From: Candidatus Symbiobacter mobilis CR
GTDB taxonomy: Bacteria > Pseudomonadota > Gammaproteobacteria > Burkholderiales > Burkholderiaceae_C
Length of the DNA stretch: 64,000 nt
Reading direction: 5' to 3'
NCBI RefSeq assembly: GCF_000477435.1
Contig: NC_022576.1
Coordinates: forward strand, 868,001 to 932,000
Shown here: in pieces, positions 24,043-30,931 of the stretch
Numbering within the stretch: position 1 is the stretch's first letter
Layout: each line of letters opens with the position of its first letter
The notes under the pieces: model-generated
What the model was told of the DNA's origin: nothing
The model's database searches: none
The model's input: only the letters and a program-made list of their open reading frames with translations
Position numbers and translations under genes: made by a program

Positions 24043-25251
24043 ATGCCGAAATACGCCACCCATCTGTGCCTGGTTTCCGACCAAGCCACCCCAAACCTGT
24101 TGCCGGTTCTCGACCCTACATGGCAGCCCCGCAAAGTGGTGCTGGCCCGTAGCAAACAGATGGTCGACCGCGCTGAGGCGCTGGCCAAGGTGCTACGCCC
24201 CCGGTGCCACGGGATAGAAATTGCCATGCGCGATTTGCCCGATGCCTACGACTACGCGGCGTTGTCTGACAACTTTTTGGACTTTCTGGCAGGTTGCGAG
24301 GGCGAGGACGTTGCGCTGAACGTCACCGGCGGTACCAAGCTGATGGCCGTTGCCGCGCAGGAAGTCTTTCGTTCCGAAGGCAAACCGGTGTTCTATGTCA
24401 ACGTCCAAACCGACGAGGTGATCGTTATCGGCCAAAGCGCACGCTGGCAGCCTTTGGTCAGCAAGCTGACGGTGCGCGAGATGCTCGAAGTGCATGGCCA
24501 CACAGTCAGCCCCATTCGGCAAATCCAAGTCACCGCGCCGCAGCGCGATGTAACGGCCAGGCTGCTGGACCATCTTCAAAGTGCTGCGGAGGCTTTTGGA
24601 ACGCTCAATTACCTTGCACAGCTCGCCGAAGGCAAGCCGGGGCTTACCACGCAGATTGACAAGAAGAATTCAAAATGGAAAGCGTTGCAAGCATTGCTGT
24701 TTTTGTTGGAAGACGCGCAAATGTTGCGGCTGGATGGAGACAAGCTGACCTTTGCCGACGAAGAAGCCCGCCGCTTTGTGCAAGGCGAATGGCTGGAAAA
24801 GCACGTCTACCAGACGCTGCAAGGCCTGCAAGGCAAATACGCTTCGATCAGCGATGTGGTGACGGGGGTCGAGCTGGAATTCGACCAGCGCTCCCGCCGC
24901 ACGGGCAAGCCATTGACCCGCAACGAAATCGATGTGGCCTGCCTGTACCACAACACCTTGCATTTGATTGAATGCAAAACGGCCAACTACGCCAAAGAGC
25001 CAGGCGACCAGGACGACAAAGCCGCAACGGTGCTCTACAAGCTGGAATCGCTGCAAAAGCTGGGCGGCTTGCGCACCAAAACGATGATCGTCGACCTGCG
25101 CGGCCATCTGGCCGACCAGGACGCGAACCGCAACCGCGCCGAAGAATCCAATATCCTGATTGTTCACGGCAGGGAATTGCACGACCTGCGCAATGTGCTG
25201 GAGCGGAAATGGTTCTCGAAAGGGGGGGAGGGAAAGGGAACCCATGCCTGA
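24043..25251 (+). CDS. card1: Card1/Can2-type cOA-activated nuclease (CARF + PD-(D/E)XK), copy A
   Basis: A 402-residue protein of the DUF1887 type. Residues 1-135 form the CARF domain with the ligand loop LNVTGGTKLM (92-101). Residues 160-235 look like a helical/winged linker. The nuclease domain is near 245-380, with Glu249 (GEWLEKHVY), Asp297 (NEIDVACLYH) and Glu310-Cys-Lys312 (LHLIECKTANY). Characterised relatives are switched on by cyclic tetra-adenylate and cut or nick nucleic acids non-specifically, causing dormancy of the infected cell. All active-site residues are present. It overlaps the start of a truncated cad1 by eight bases. Copy B at 26913 is very similar; the two seem to come from a tandem duplication. 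Confidence 0.9.
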   Translation: MPKYATHLCLVSDQATPNLLPVLDPTWQPRKVVLARSKQMVDRAEALAKVLRPRCHGIEIAMRDLPDAYDYAALSDNFLDFLAGCEGEDVALNVTGGTKLMAVAAQEVFRSEGKPVFYVNVQTDEVIVIGQSARWQPLVSKLTVREMLEVHGHTVSPIRQIQVTAPQRDVTARLLDHLQSAAEAFGTLNYLAQLAEGKPGLTTQIDKKNSKWKALQALLFLLEDAQMLRLDGDKLTFADEEARRFVQGEWLEKHVYQTLQGLQGKYASISDVVTGVELEFDQRSRRTGKPLTRNEIDVACLYHNTLHLIECKTANYAKEPGDQDDKAATVLYKLESLQKLGGLRTKTMIVDLRGHLADQDANRNRAEESNILIVHGRELHDLRNVLERKWFSKGGEGKGTHA

Positions 25252-25390
25252 TCGGAACATCCTGCTTTGCACCCTCTGCGCAAGCTGGGCCGTCATTCCC
25301 GAAGTGTTCGGGTGGCTGGCCCCTGCGATGTTGGATTTGTACGCCCAGCATCCGGCCAATGTGTCCAAGACATGCCCCAAATATGGATGA
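25244..25390 (+). pseudogene. truncated 5' fragment of cad1
   Basis: The first 38 codons match the intact cad1 at 28108 almost exactly (one Ala/Thr change). Matching sequence stops at 25359, after which unrelated sequence adds ten codons and a stop. The CARF ligand loop and the whole deaminase domain are missing. The eight-base overlap with the upstream Card1-type gene is the same as in the intact pair, so the two genes were duplicated together before this copy was cut. Confidence 0.9.
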
Positions 25391-25453
25391 AGCCCACCCT
25401 TGCCAAGCCCGCATTGCGTTACTTCGCACGATGGGGCGTAGCAGCACTGAAAT

Positions 25454-25884
25454 GCGTATTCCGGCAACGTGACCGGCGATTCCGGCGAACGTCACCGGAT
25501 AGTCAGTGTTGCGCGTTTTGCGTTGATGCCGAGCTGTTTTTTCGGCTCAATCTCCCTTTCTGGTTTGGAATTTCTTCATTCATAGGCCCCTGCCAACCCC
25601 ACGTATTTGGTGACTGCCCCTTTGGAAATGCCTAGAGCATGGGCAATTTGTTGGTGGGACTTTCCACCTTCGAATTGGAGACGCAAGGCATCTTTGAGTT
25701 TGCGCATAGTGATCCGTAAAGCAGGCATCGGTAGCTCCTTGCAAAAATGCTCGAAGCTACCTGACCCGTAGGCTTCGTTGTGCGCAACACCGCTCCGTCG
25801 GCCTATACCGCCGTGCCGACTGCCATGACCGCTCGTATCGGTCACGTTCGCCGGAATCACCGGTTACGCTGGACCGGAATACTC
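25454..25884. mobile_element. decayed IS21-derived element
   Basis: The ends are imperfect inverted repeats of about 40 bases: the left carries ATTCCGGCAACGTGACCGG and GGCGAACGTCACCGGA, and the right carries the reverse arrangement (CGGTCACGTTCGCCGGAAT, then CTGGACCGGAATAC). Repeated blocks of this type are typical of IS21 ends. Only a short piece of the IstA transposase remains inside, so the element cannot move by itself. Confidence 0.6.
25576..25728 (-). pseudogene. IstA (IS21 transposase) N-terminal fragment
   Basis: Fifty residues, MRKLKDALRLQFEGGKSHQQ followed by IAHALGISKGAVTKYVGLA, match the N-terminal helix-turn-helix of IS21-family transposases. The catalytic domain and IstB are absent. 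The minus-strand frame remains open further upstream to 25860, but that part is the element end and not a protein I recognise. Confidence 0.7.
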
Positions 25885-25950
25885 AGCGAGGCTGCACCGG
25901 CGAGCGTACACCCCGGATTCCGCTTCACTCCATCCGGGCTACGGGGTGGG

Positions 25951-26010
25951 CTGGGAGCGAGGGGTGTCTCGCCCTCGGGTATTTCGAGGGCAAGATGCCC
26001 TCGCTCCCAG
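25951..26010. repeat. large REP/BIME-like hairpin
   Basis: CTGGGAGCGAGGG (25951-25963) pairs with CCCTCGCTCCCAG (25998-26010), and inside these GCCCTCG pairs with CGAGGGC around a 7-base loop. This makes a long two-part stem in the gap before the DUF4160 gene. It could be a chromosomal repeat of the REP type or act as a terminator-like barrier. The rest of 25391-26105 holds only the IS21 scar. Confidence 0.75.
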
Positions 26011-26105
26011 CGGTACCACATGACTTTGCATCGCACCCGCAGCCACTCGCCACACATCTTGAGCAGGTAAACTGACAACATTAGCTATATCACGAGGAAT
26101 ACAAC

Positions 26106-26372
26106 GTGCCAATCATTTCTATGTTCTACGGCATCATCATCCGCCTGTACTTGATCGACAACCAGCACCACAACCTGCCTCACATTCATGCCAGATACGC
26201 TGAATTCGAGGCATCAATTGGCCTTGGCGACGGTGAAATTCTTGCAGGTGAATTGCCCCGCAAGCAGTTGCGTCTGGTACAGGCTTGGATAGAACTTCAT
26301 CGTGACGAACTAATGGCAAACTGGGAACTCGCCGTCAGTGGAGAGAATCCCTACAAAATCGAACCACTTTGA
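26106..26372 (+). CDS. DUF4160 protein, probable toxin-antitoxin partner
   Basis: An 88-residue DUF4160 protein, with FYGIIIRLYLIDNQHHNLPH and IHARYAEFEASI, then LPRKQLRLVQAWIELHRDELMANWE. Family members are small proteins usually paired with DUF2442, and the pair is widely regarded as a toxin-antitoxin-like module. The GTG at 26106 is chosen because GAGGA lies seven bases before it; an ATG five codons later is possible. The next gene starts ten bases after its stop. The pair lies between the two Card1-type copies and has split what was once a tandem duplication. Confidence 0.8.
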   Translation: MPIISMFYGIIIRLYLIDNQHHNLPHIHARYAEFEASIGLGDGEILAGELPRKQLRLVQAWIELHRDELMANWELAVSGENPYKIEPL

Positions 26373-26382
26373 GGAACCCGCC

Positions 26383-26655
26383 ATGTATTGGGATGTTAAA
26401 ACCGTTAAACCGCTGCCGGACTTCCGTATTTATTTCGAAATTGAGGACGGCCGTAAGGGTATTTTCGACTTGAAACCCTTTCTCGACCATGGTGTATTTC
26501 GAGAGCTTCGGGACGTGCATTATTTCAATCGGGTAGGCATTCTGTTTGGTGCAGTAACTTGGCCAAACGAACAGGACATCGCCCCGGAAACCCTGCTGTC
26601 TGGAATGACCCCTGTGGAATCAACAGCGTCTAATCGGGTAGGCAACGGCTGCTAA
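26383..26655 (+). CDS. DUF2442 protein, partner of DUF4160
   Basis: A protein of 90 residues. MYWDVKTVKPLPDFRIYFEI, GIFDLKPFLDHGVFRELRD and GAVTWPNEQDIAPETL form the DUF2442 pattern. The ATG at 26383 has a GAGGA site. The C-terminal end after the family core (SGMTPVESTASNRVGNGC) looks like read-through into intergenic sequence and may be altered. Probably the second half of the small module begun by DUF4160; which of the two is the toxin is not clear from sequence. Confidence 0.78.
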   Translation: MYWDVKTVKPLPDFRIYFEIEDGRKGIFDLKPFLDHGVFRELRDVHYFNRVGILFGAVTWPNEQDIAPETLLSGMTPVESTASNRVGNGC

Positions 26656-26835
26656 CCGTCGCCTACCACACCACCCACCGTGCGGGGCCGGAGTAAGAGC
26701 CTCGTATTCATGATTCAAGAAGATACAAGGCTCTAAGAATGCAGGGATACCAGTGAACCAGCGGAAGCTGTAAGCAATGGATTCTTCACGCTGGGCAGAA
26801 ATGCCAGATCGCGCCAAATTGCGGCATTGGACTGG

Positions 26836-26855
26836 ATTCCCGCTTTCGCGGGAAT
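26836..26855. repeat. short chromosomal palindrome (ATTCCCGC...GCGGGAAT)
   Basis: Two 8-base arms around TTTC form a hairpin of a type common in intergenic regions of many proteobacteria. It lies in the 257-base gap before copy B of the Card1-type gene. The rest of that gap shows no gene. Confidence 0.75.
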
Positions 26856-26912
26856 GACGGATCAATCGAACCGTCTATCGTCGTTTTTTCTTTTTTCCAA
26901 GGAGATGTCCCC

Positions 26913-28115
26913 ATGCCCCAATACGCCACCCATCTGTGCCTGGTTTCGGCCCAACCCACCCCGAATCTGCTTCCGGTTCTCGACCCCGCATGGCAGCCCC
27001 GCAAAGTAGTGCTGGCCTGTAGCAAAGAGATGGTCGACCGCGCTGAGGCGCTGGCCAAGGTACTCCGCCCCCGGTGCCACGGGATCGAAATTGCCATGCG
27101 CGATTTGCCCGATGCCTACGACTACGCGGCGTTGTCTGACAACTTTTTGGACTTTCTGGCAGGTTGCGAGGGCGAGGACGTTGCGCTGAACGTCACCGGC
27201 GGTACCAAGCTGATGGCCGTTGCCGCGCAGGAAGCCTTTCGATCCGAAGGCAAGCCGGTGTTCTATGTCAACGTCCAAACCGACGAGGTGATCGTTATCG
27301 GCCAAAGCGCACGCTGGCAGCCTTTGGTCAGCAAGCTGACGGTGCGCGAGATGCTCGAAGTGCATGGCCATACCGTCAGCCCCATTCGGCACATCCAAAT
27401 TACTGCGGCCCAGCGCGATGTCACAGCCAGGCTGGTGGACCATGCGTACACCGATGCGGAGGCATTTAGCACGCTCAACCACCTTGCGCAGTCTGCCGAA
27501 GACAAGCCCGGGCTTGCCACCCAGATCGACCCCAAAGCATTGCAAGCATTGCAGGCGTTGCTGTTCTTGTTGGAAGACGCGCAAATGTTGCGGCTGGATG
27601 GAGACAAGCTGACCTTTGCCGACGAGGAAGCCCGCCGCTTTGTGCAAGGCGAATGGCTGGAAAAGCACGTCTACCAGACACTGAAAGACCTGCAAGGCAA
27701 ATACGCTTCGATCAGCGATGTGGTGACGGGGGTCGAGCTGGAATTCGACCAGCGCTCCCGCCGCACGGGCAAGCCGTTGACCCGCAACGAAATCGATGTG
27801 GCCTGCCTGTACCACAACACCTTGCATTTGATCGAATGCAAAACGGCCAGCTACGCCAAAGACCCAGGCGGCCAAGACGACAAAGCCGCAACGGTGCTCT
27901 ACAAGCTGGAAACGCTGCAAGAGCTGGGCGGCTTGCGCACCCAAACGATGATCGTCGATCTGCGCGGCCATCTGGCCGACCACCCCGCGCACCGTAGCCG
28001 TGCCGAAGAATCCAATATCCTGATTGTTCGCGGCAGGGAACTGCGCGACCTGCGCAATGTGCTGGAGCGGAAATGGTTCTCGAAAGGGAGGGAGGGAAAG
28101 GGAACCCATGCCTGA
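26913..28115 (+). CDS. card1: Card1/Can2-type cOA-activated nuclease, copy B
   Basis: A 400-residue second copy of the CARF-PD-(D/E)XK nuclease, with the same CARF loop (LNVTGGTKLM) and active site (NEIDVACLYH...LIECK). It differs from copy A mainly at residues 170-215, where copy B has LVDHAYTDAEAFSTLNHLAQ and lacks two residues. The similarity begins at the start codon, while the upstream bases differ, so each copy has its own promoter and ribosome site (here AAGGAGATG before the ATG). Its stop overlaps the intact cad1 by eight bases, so the nuclease and deaminase are made together. Intact motifs in both copies suggest both work, perhaps with different ligand thresholds. Confidence 0.9.
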   Translation: MPQYATHLCLVSAQPTPNLLPVLDPAWQPRKVVLACSKEMVDRAEALAKVLRPRCHGIEIAMRDLPDAYDYAALSDNFLDFLAGCEGEDVALNVTGGTKLMAVAAQEAFRSEGKPVFYVNVQTDEVIVIGQSARWQPLVSKLTVREMLEVHGHTVSPIRHIQITAAQRDVTARLVDHAYTDAEAFSTLNHLAQSAEDKPGLATQIDPKALQALQALLFLLEDAQMLRLDGDKLTFADEEARRFVQGEWLEKHVYQTLKDLQGKYASISDVVTGVELEFDQRSRRTGKPLTRNEIDVACLYHNTLHLIECKTASYAKDPGGQDDKAATVLYKLETLQELGGLRTQTMIVDLRGHLADHPAHRSRAEESNILIVRGRELRDLRNVLERKWFSKGREGKGTHA

Positions 28116-30252
28116 TCGGAACATCCTGCTTTGCGCCCTCTGCGCAAGCTGGGCCGTCATTCCCGAAGTGTTCGGGTGGCTGGCCCCTGCGATGTTGGAT
28201 TTGTACGCCCAGCATCCGGCCAAACAGTCTTTGGATGCCATTCGTTCGCGCTACGGGCTGGCTGCGCCATCCGAGCTATGGATCTGCACCACGCAGGGCG
28301 CGCAAACCCTGGCCAGTTTGGATCGCCTGCGCGCCTGGTGGGAAGGGCTGGGGCGGCCTTGCCCTTTGCGGATTTGGTGTGCGCAGGGCACCGACCAATT
28401 GGCCACCCAGCGCGAGTGCGACCACATTCGTGAATTGACGTTCCGCGTCACCCTGCTTGCCAGCCATCAATGCGGCAGGCAGGGGCAATTGCTGCTTTCC
28501 CTAGCCGGTGGGCGCAAGACGATGAGCGCGGATTTGCAGACGGCGGGTTCGCTGTTCGGCGCGCACGCATGGCTGCATGTGGTGGGGCCGGAACCGATGC
28601 CCGCTGCGTTGATGGCCAGAACCGAGGCCGAACGGCAAGCGCAAATCAACCTGTTCCAACACCCTTTGCCGCCGGAGCTGGCTGCGGCGATCACCCCCCT
28701 GGTTGCAGGAACGGGCACCCGCAATGAGCTGCTCGATATCGAGATCGACGGGCTGCGGGTGGACGACCGGAGTTTTTCCGTTCCCCTGCCGGATTCGGGC
28801 GCGGAATGCGCTTGGCCGTTGCCGCAAACCGGCCCCTTGTTGCAGGATGAATTGCAGCGCCGCCTGCACGAAAGCAGCCGGTTGATGGGCAACTTTCTGG
28901 CGCATCTGGCGGAATCCGAGCACCACGAAAACTGGCGCAGTCTGTACCGTCTGCCGCCTGCGCAGATTCAGATGCTCCGCAGTACGGTGTTGACCGCAGC
29001 GCATTTGCCTGCGCTACATGCCCTACCCAAGGCGGATTTGCACCGGCATTTGGGCGGGTGCCTGGGCATGGATGCGCAACGGGTGGTGGCGCAGGCCATT
29101 CTGGCGACGTATTCCGAAACAGACCGCACCCGCTTCCTCCATCGCGTTGCGCCGTGGCTTTCCGCAGCAGAGTGGCCGTGGAATTGGCCCCAGTCGCTGG
29201 AAGCGCATGGGCGCGACCGCCCTGCCCTATCCGCCACCTTGTTGTTGCACGCCAGCCCCGCGCAGTTGCAGCACAACCTGTACGCCGTGACGGAACCCCG
29301 CGTTGCCCTGCGCGCATCCTCCCAGGGCTTTGCGGCGTATGAGCGGCCGGGGGAACTCAGCGGTTCCGCCCTGTTGGCGCACCCTGCCGCGCTGGCGCCG
29401 TATGCGCAATCCATCGTGGAACAGGCGCGTAGGGAAGGGTTGGCGTACCTGGAATTGCGCGGCACCCCGCAGCGCTACCGCCCGCAAGACCCCACCGGGT
29501 TTCTGCGCGATTTGTGTACGGCCCTGGAACGGGCCGGTGCCCGCGTTCGGCCCGTTGCCGACCCTGCCGCGACGGCCTGGCCCCGGGTGGGGTTCGTTTG
29601 GATTCTGAACCGCCGCCACAGCGACCATGCCCAGGTGGTGCAGCAGGCCGTGCAGGCCCACCGGGAACTGGGGCACTTTCTGCTGGGGCTGGATTTGGCG
29701 GGGGACGAAGGTACGCGCTGCCCGGAAGCCCTGGCCCCAGCCTTTCAGCCCGCTTTTGCGGAGTGCCTGCCGGTGACGATCCACGCTGGGGAAGGCGAAC
29801 CCGCCGACAACATCTGGCAGGCCGCCTACCACTTGCACGCCGACCGCATCGGCCACGGGCTGACGTTGACGCACAACCCCGCGCTGATGGCGCGGTTCCG
29901 CGACCGCAGCATCTGCCTGGAACTGTGCCCCAGCTCCAACCGCGAAGTGGTGGGGTACCGCGACCCCGATCACCCTGCCACCGCCGGCCAACCCGACTAC
30001 CCCTTGCGGGAATTCATCCAGGCCGGCCTGCCCGTGGCCTTGTGTACGGACAACCCTGCGATTTCCCGCACTTCCCTACCCGAGGAATACCTGGCCGCAA
30101 GCCGGATGACCCCCCAAGGCTTGACCGTATGGGAAGCGCTGGCTCTGACCCGCCAAGCCTTCGTCCACGCCTTTTTGCCCAGCGCGGAACGCGAAGTGCT
30201 GCTCAAACGGATGGATGCGCAGATTTTTGAGTGGGCGGGGACACTGGGCTGA
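28108..30252 (+). CDS. cad1: Cad1-type CARF-adenosine deaminase fusion
   Basis: A 714-residue protein. Residues 1-175 form a CARF domain with the ligand loop LSLAGGRKTMSAD (130-142). A helical linker spans about 180-300. The C-terminal part is an adenosine deaminase: zinc motif LHRHLGG (His312, His314), VTIHAGEGE (His559, Glu562), DRIGHGLTL (His583) and ALCTDNPAIS (Asp648). Characterised Cad1 proteins respond to cyclic oligoadenylates from Cas10 and convert ATP to ITP, stopping growth of infected cells. All deaminase signatures are present. It follows the Card1-type copy B by an eight-base overlap. A strongly damaged copy lies at 25244. The substrate here is inferred from the family. Confidence 0.88.
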   Translation: MPDRNILLCALCASWAVIPEVFGWLAPAMLDLYAQHPAKQSLDAIRSRYGLAAPSELWICTTQGAQTLASLDRLRAWWEGLGRPCPLRIWCAQGTDQLATQRECDHIRELTFRVTLLASHQCGRQGQLLLSLAGGRKTMSADLQTAGSLFGAHAWLHVVGPEPMPAALMARTEAERQAQINLFQHPLPPELAAAITPLVAGTGTRNELLDIEIDGLRVDDRSFSVPLPDSGAECAWPLPQTGPLLQDELQRRLHESSRLMGNFLAHLAESEHHENWRSLYRLPPAQIQMLRSTVLTAAHLPALHALPKADLHRHLGGCLGMDAQRVVAQAILATYSETDRTRFLHRVAPWLSAAEWPWNWPQSLEAHGRDRPALSATLLLHASPAQLQHNLYAVTEPRVALRASSQGFAAYERPGELSGSALLAHPAALAPYAQSIVEQARREGLAYLELRGTPQRYRPQDPTGFLRDLCTALERAGARVRPVADPAATAWPRVGFVWILNRRHSDHAQVVQQAVQAHRELGHFLLGLDLAGDEGTRCPEALAPAFQPAFAECLPVTIHAGEGEPADNIWQAAYHLHADRIGHGLTLTHNPALMARFRDRSICLELCPSSNREVVGYRDPDHPATAGQPDYPLREFIQAGLPVALCTDNPAISRTSLPEEYLAASRMTPQGLTVWEALALTRQAFVHAFLPSAEREVLLKRMDAQIFEWAGTLG

Positions 30253-30267
30253 CTGCCGGGTGCGATC

Positions 30268-30285
30268 CCCTACTCGAATAGGCTC
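30268..30285. repeat. solo sequence resembling the IS5-family element end
   Basis: This matches the 18-bp inverted end of the insertion sequence in the array at 15 of 18 positions (ACT..AATAGGCTC) and is likewise followed by TAA. No second end is near. It may be a leftover of an old insertion at the island edge. Confidence 0.4.
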
Positions 30286-30320
30286 TAATTCGATTGACAA
30301 AACCTGAAAGGAGAGCAGAA

Positions 30321-30545
30321 ATGCAAGTGCAGCGCGTGTTGAGCCGTGTCGACAATGGGCCTCTTGTCATTCCGCTTCCGGAAAGCTTCCATCACCATCG
30401 GGTGGAAGTTATCGTCCTGACACTGGAAGAGAATGAACCAGAGCCGATACAGCGCCAGCCTCACCCCGATATCGCAGGACAGGTCAAGATTCACAGTGAT
30501 ATCTTGACTTCAGCCCCGGAACAGGATTGGGATTTGTCACGATGA
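30321..30545 (+). CDS. VapB-like antitoxin
   Basis: Seventy-four residues. MQVQRVLSRVDNGPLVIPLP followed by ESFHHHRVEVIVLTLEE is the short DNA-binding beta-rich head seen in small antitoxins of this kind, and an acidic/proline-rich tail (ENEPEPIQRQPHPDI) should wrap the toxin. The ATG at 30321 has an AGGAGAG site. The toxin start overlaps its stop (ATGA). It should repress the pair. Identification rests mainly on the partner gene. Confidence 0.7.
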   Translation: MQVQRVLSRVDNGPLVIPLPESFHHHRVEVIVLTLEENEPEPIQRQPHPDIAGQVKIHSDILTSAPEQDWDLSR

Positions 30546-30931
30546 TTATTCTGGATACCCATATTTGGTTATGGTGGATCGGGAAGGATCACCAAAACCT
30601 GAAAAACATTTGGTGTGATCGGATTTATCAGGAGAACGAGGTGGGTGTCTCGGCAATTTCCTGTTTTGAGGTCGCCTGGCTGGTGCAACACGACCGCATC
30701 GAAATTTCCGAGCCTTTAGAGCGCTGGTTTGACAAGGCGTTGTCTGGCTCTGGCATTGGTTTGATGGCGATCACTCCGGAGATTTCCCGTATAGCGGTGC
30801 AACTGCCCGAACATCATCGTGACCCACAGGATCGACTCATCATCGCCACTGCCCTGGCACATGATGCATTCTTGATTTCTGCGGATGGAAAATTTACGCT
30901 ATATCACGAGTTGCAGGGTCGGCTATTGTGA
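30542..30931 (+). CDS. VapC-like PIN-domain toxin
   Basis: A 129-residue PIN ribonuclease. Asp5 lies in [11 protein letters not shown], a glutamate in [11 protein letters not shown] near residue 42, and the C-terminal acid cluster in [27 protein letters not shown] is also typical. Relatives cut tRNA or rRNA. The gene overlaps the antitoxin by four bases and its last nine bases overlap the end of the convergent histidine kinase, so the island boundary with core genes is abrupt here. Confidence 0.88.
   Translation: MIILDTHIWLWWIGKDHQNLKNIWCDRIYQENEVGVSAISCFEVAWLVQHDRIEISEPLERWFDKALSGSGIGLMAITPEISRIAVQLPEHHRDPQDRLIIATALAHDAFLISADGKFTLYHELQGRLL

Noticed and set aside
25729-25860. Upstream extension of the IstA fragment on the minus strand
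   Set aside because: The sequence is the terminal repeat of the IS21-type element and its translation matches nothing expected for the family.
26640-26700. Possible group II intron end near GCCTACCACACCACCC
   Set aside because: No domain V-like hairpin or maturase is present, so the resemblance is not enough.
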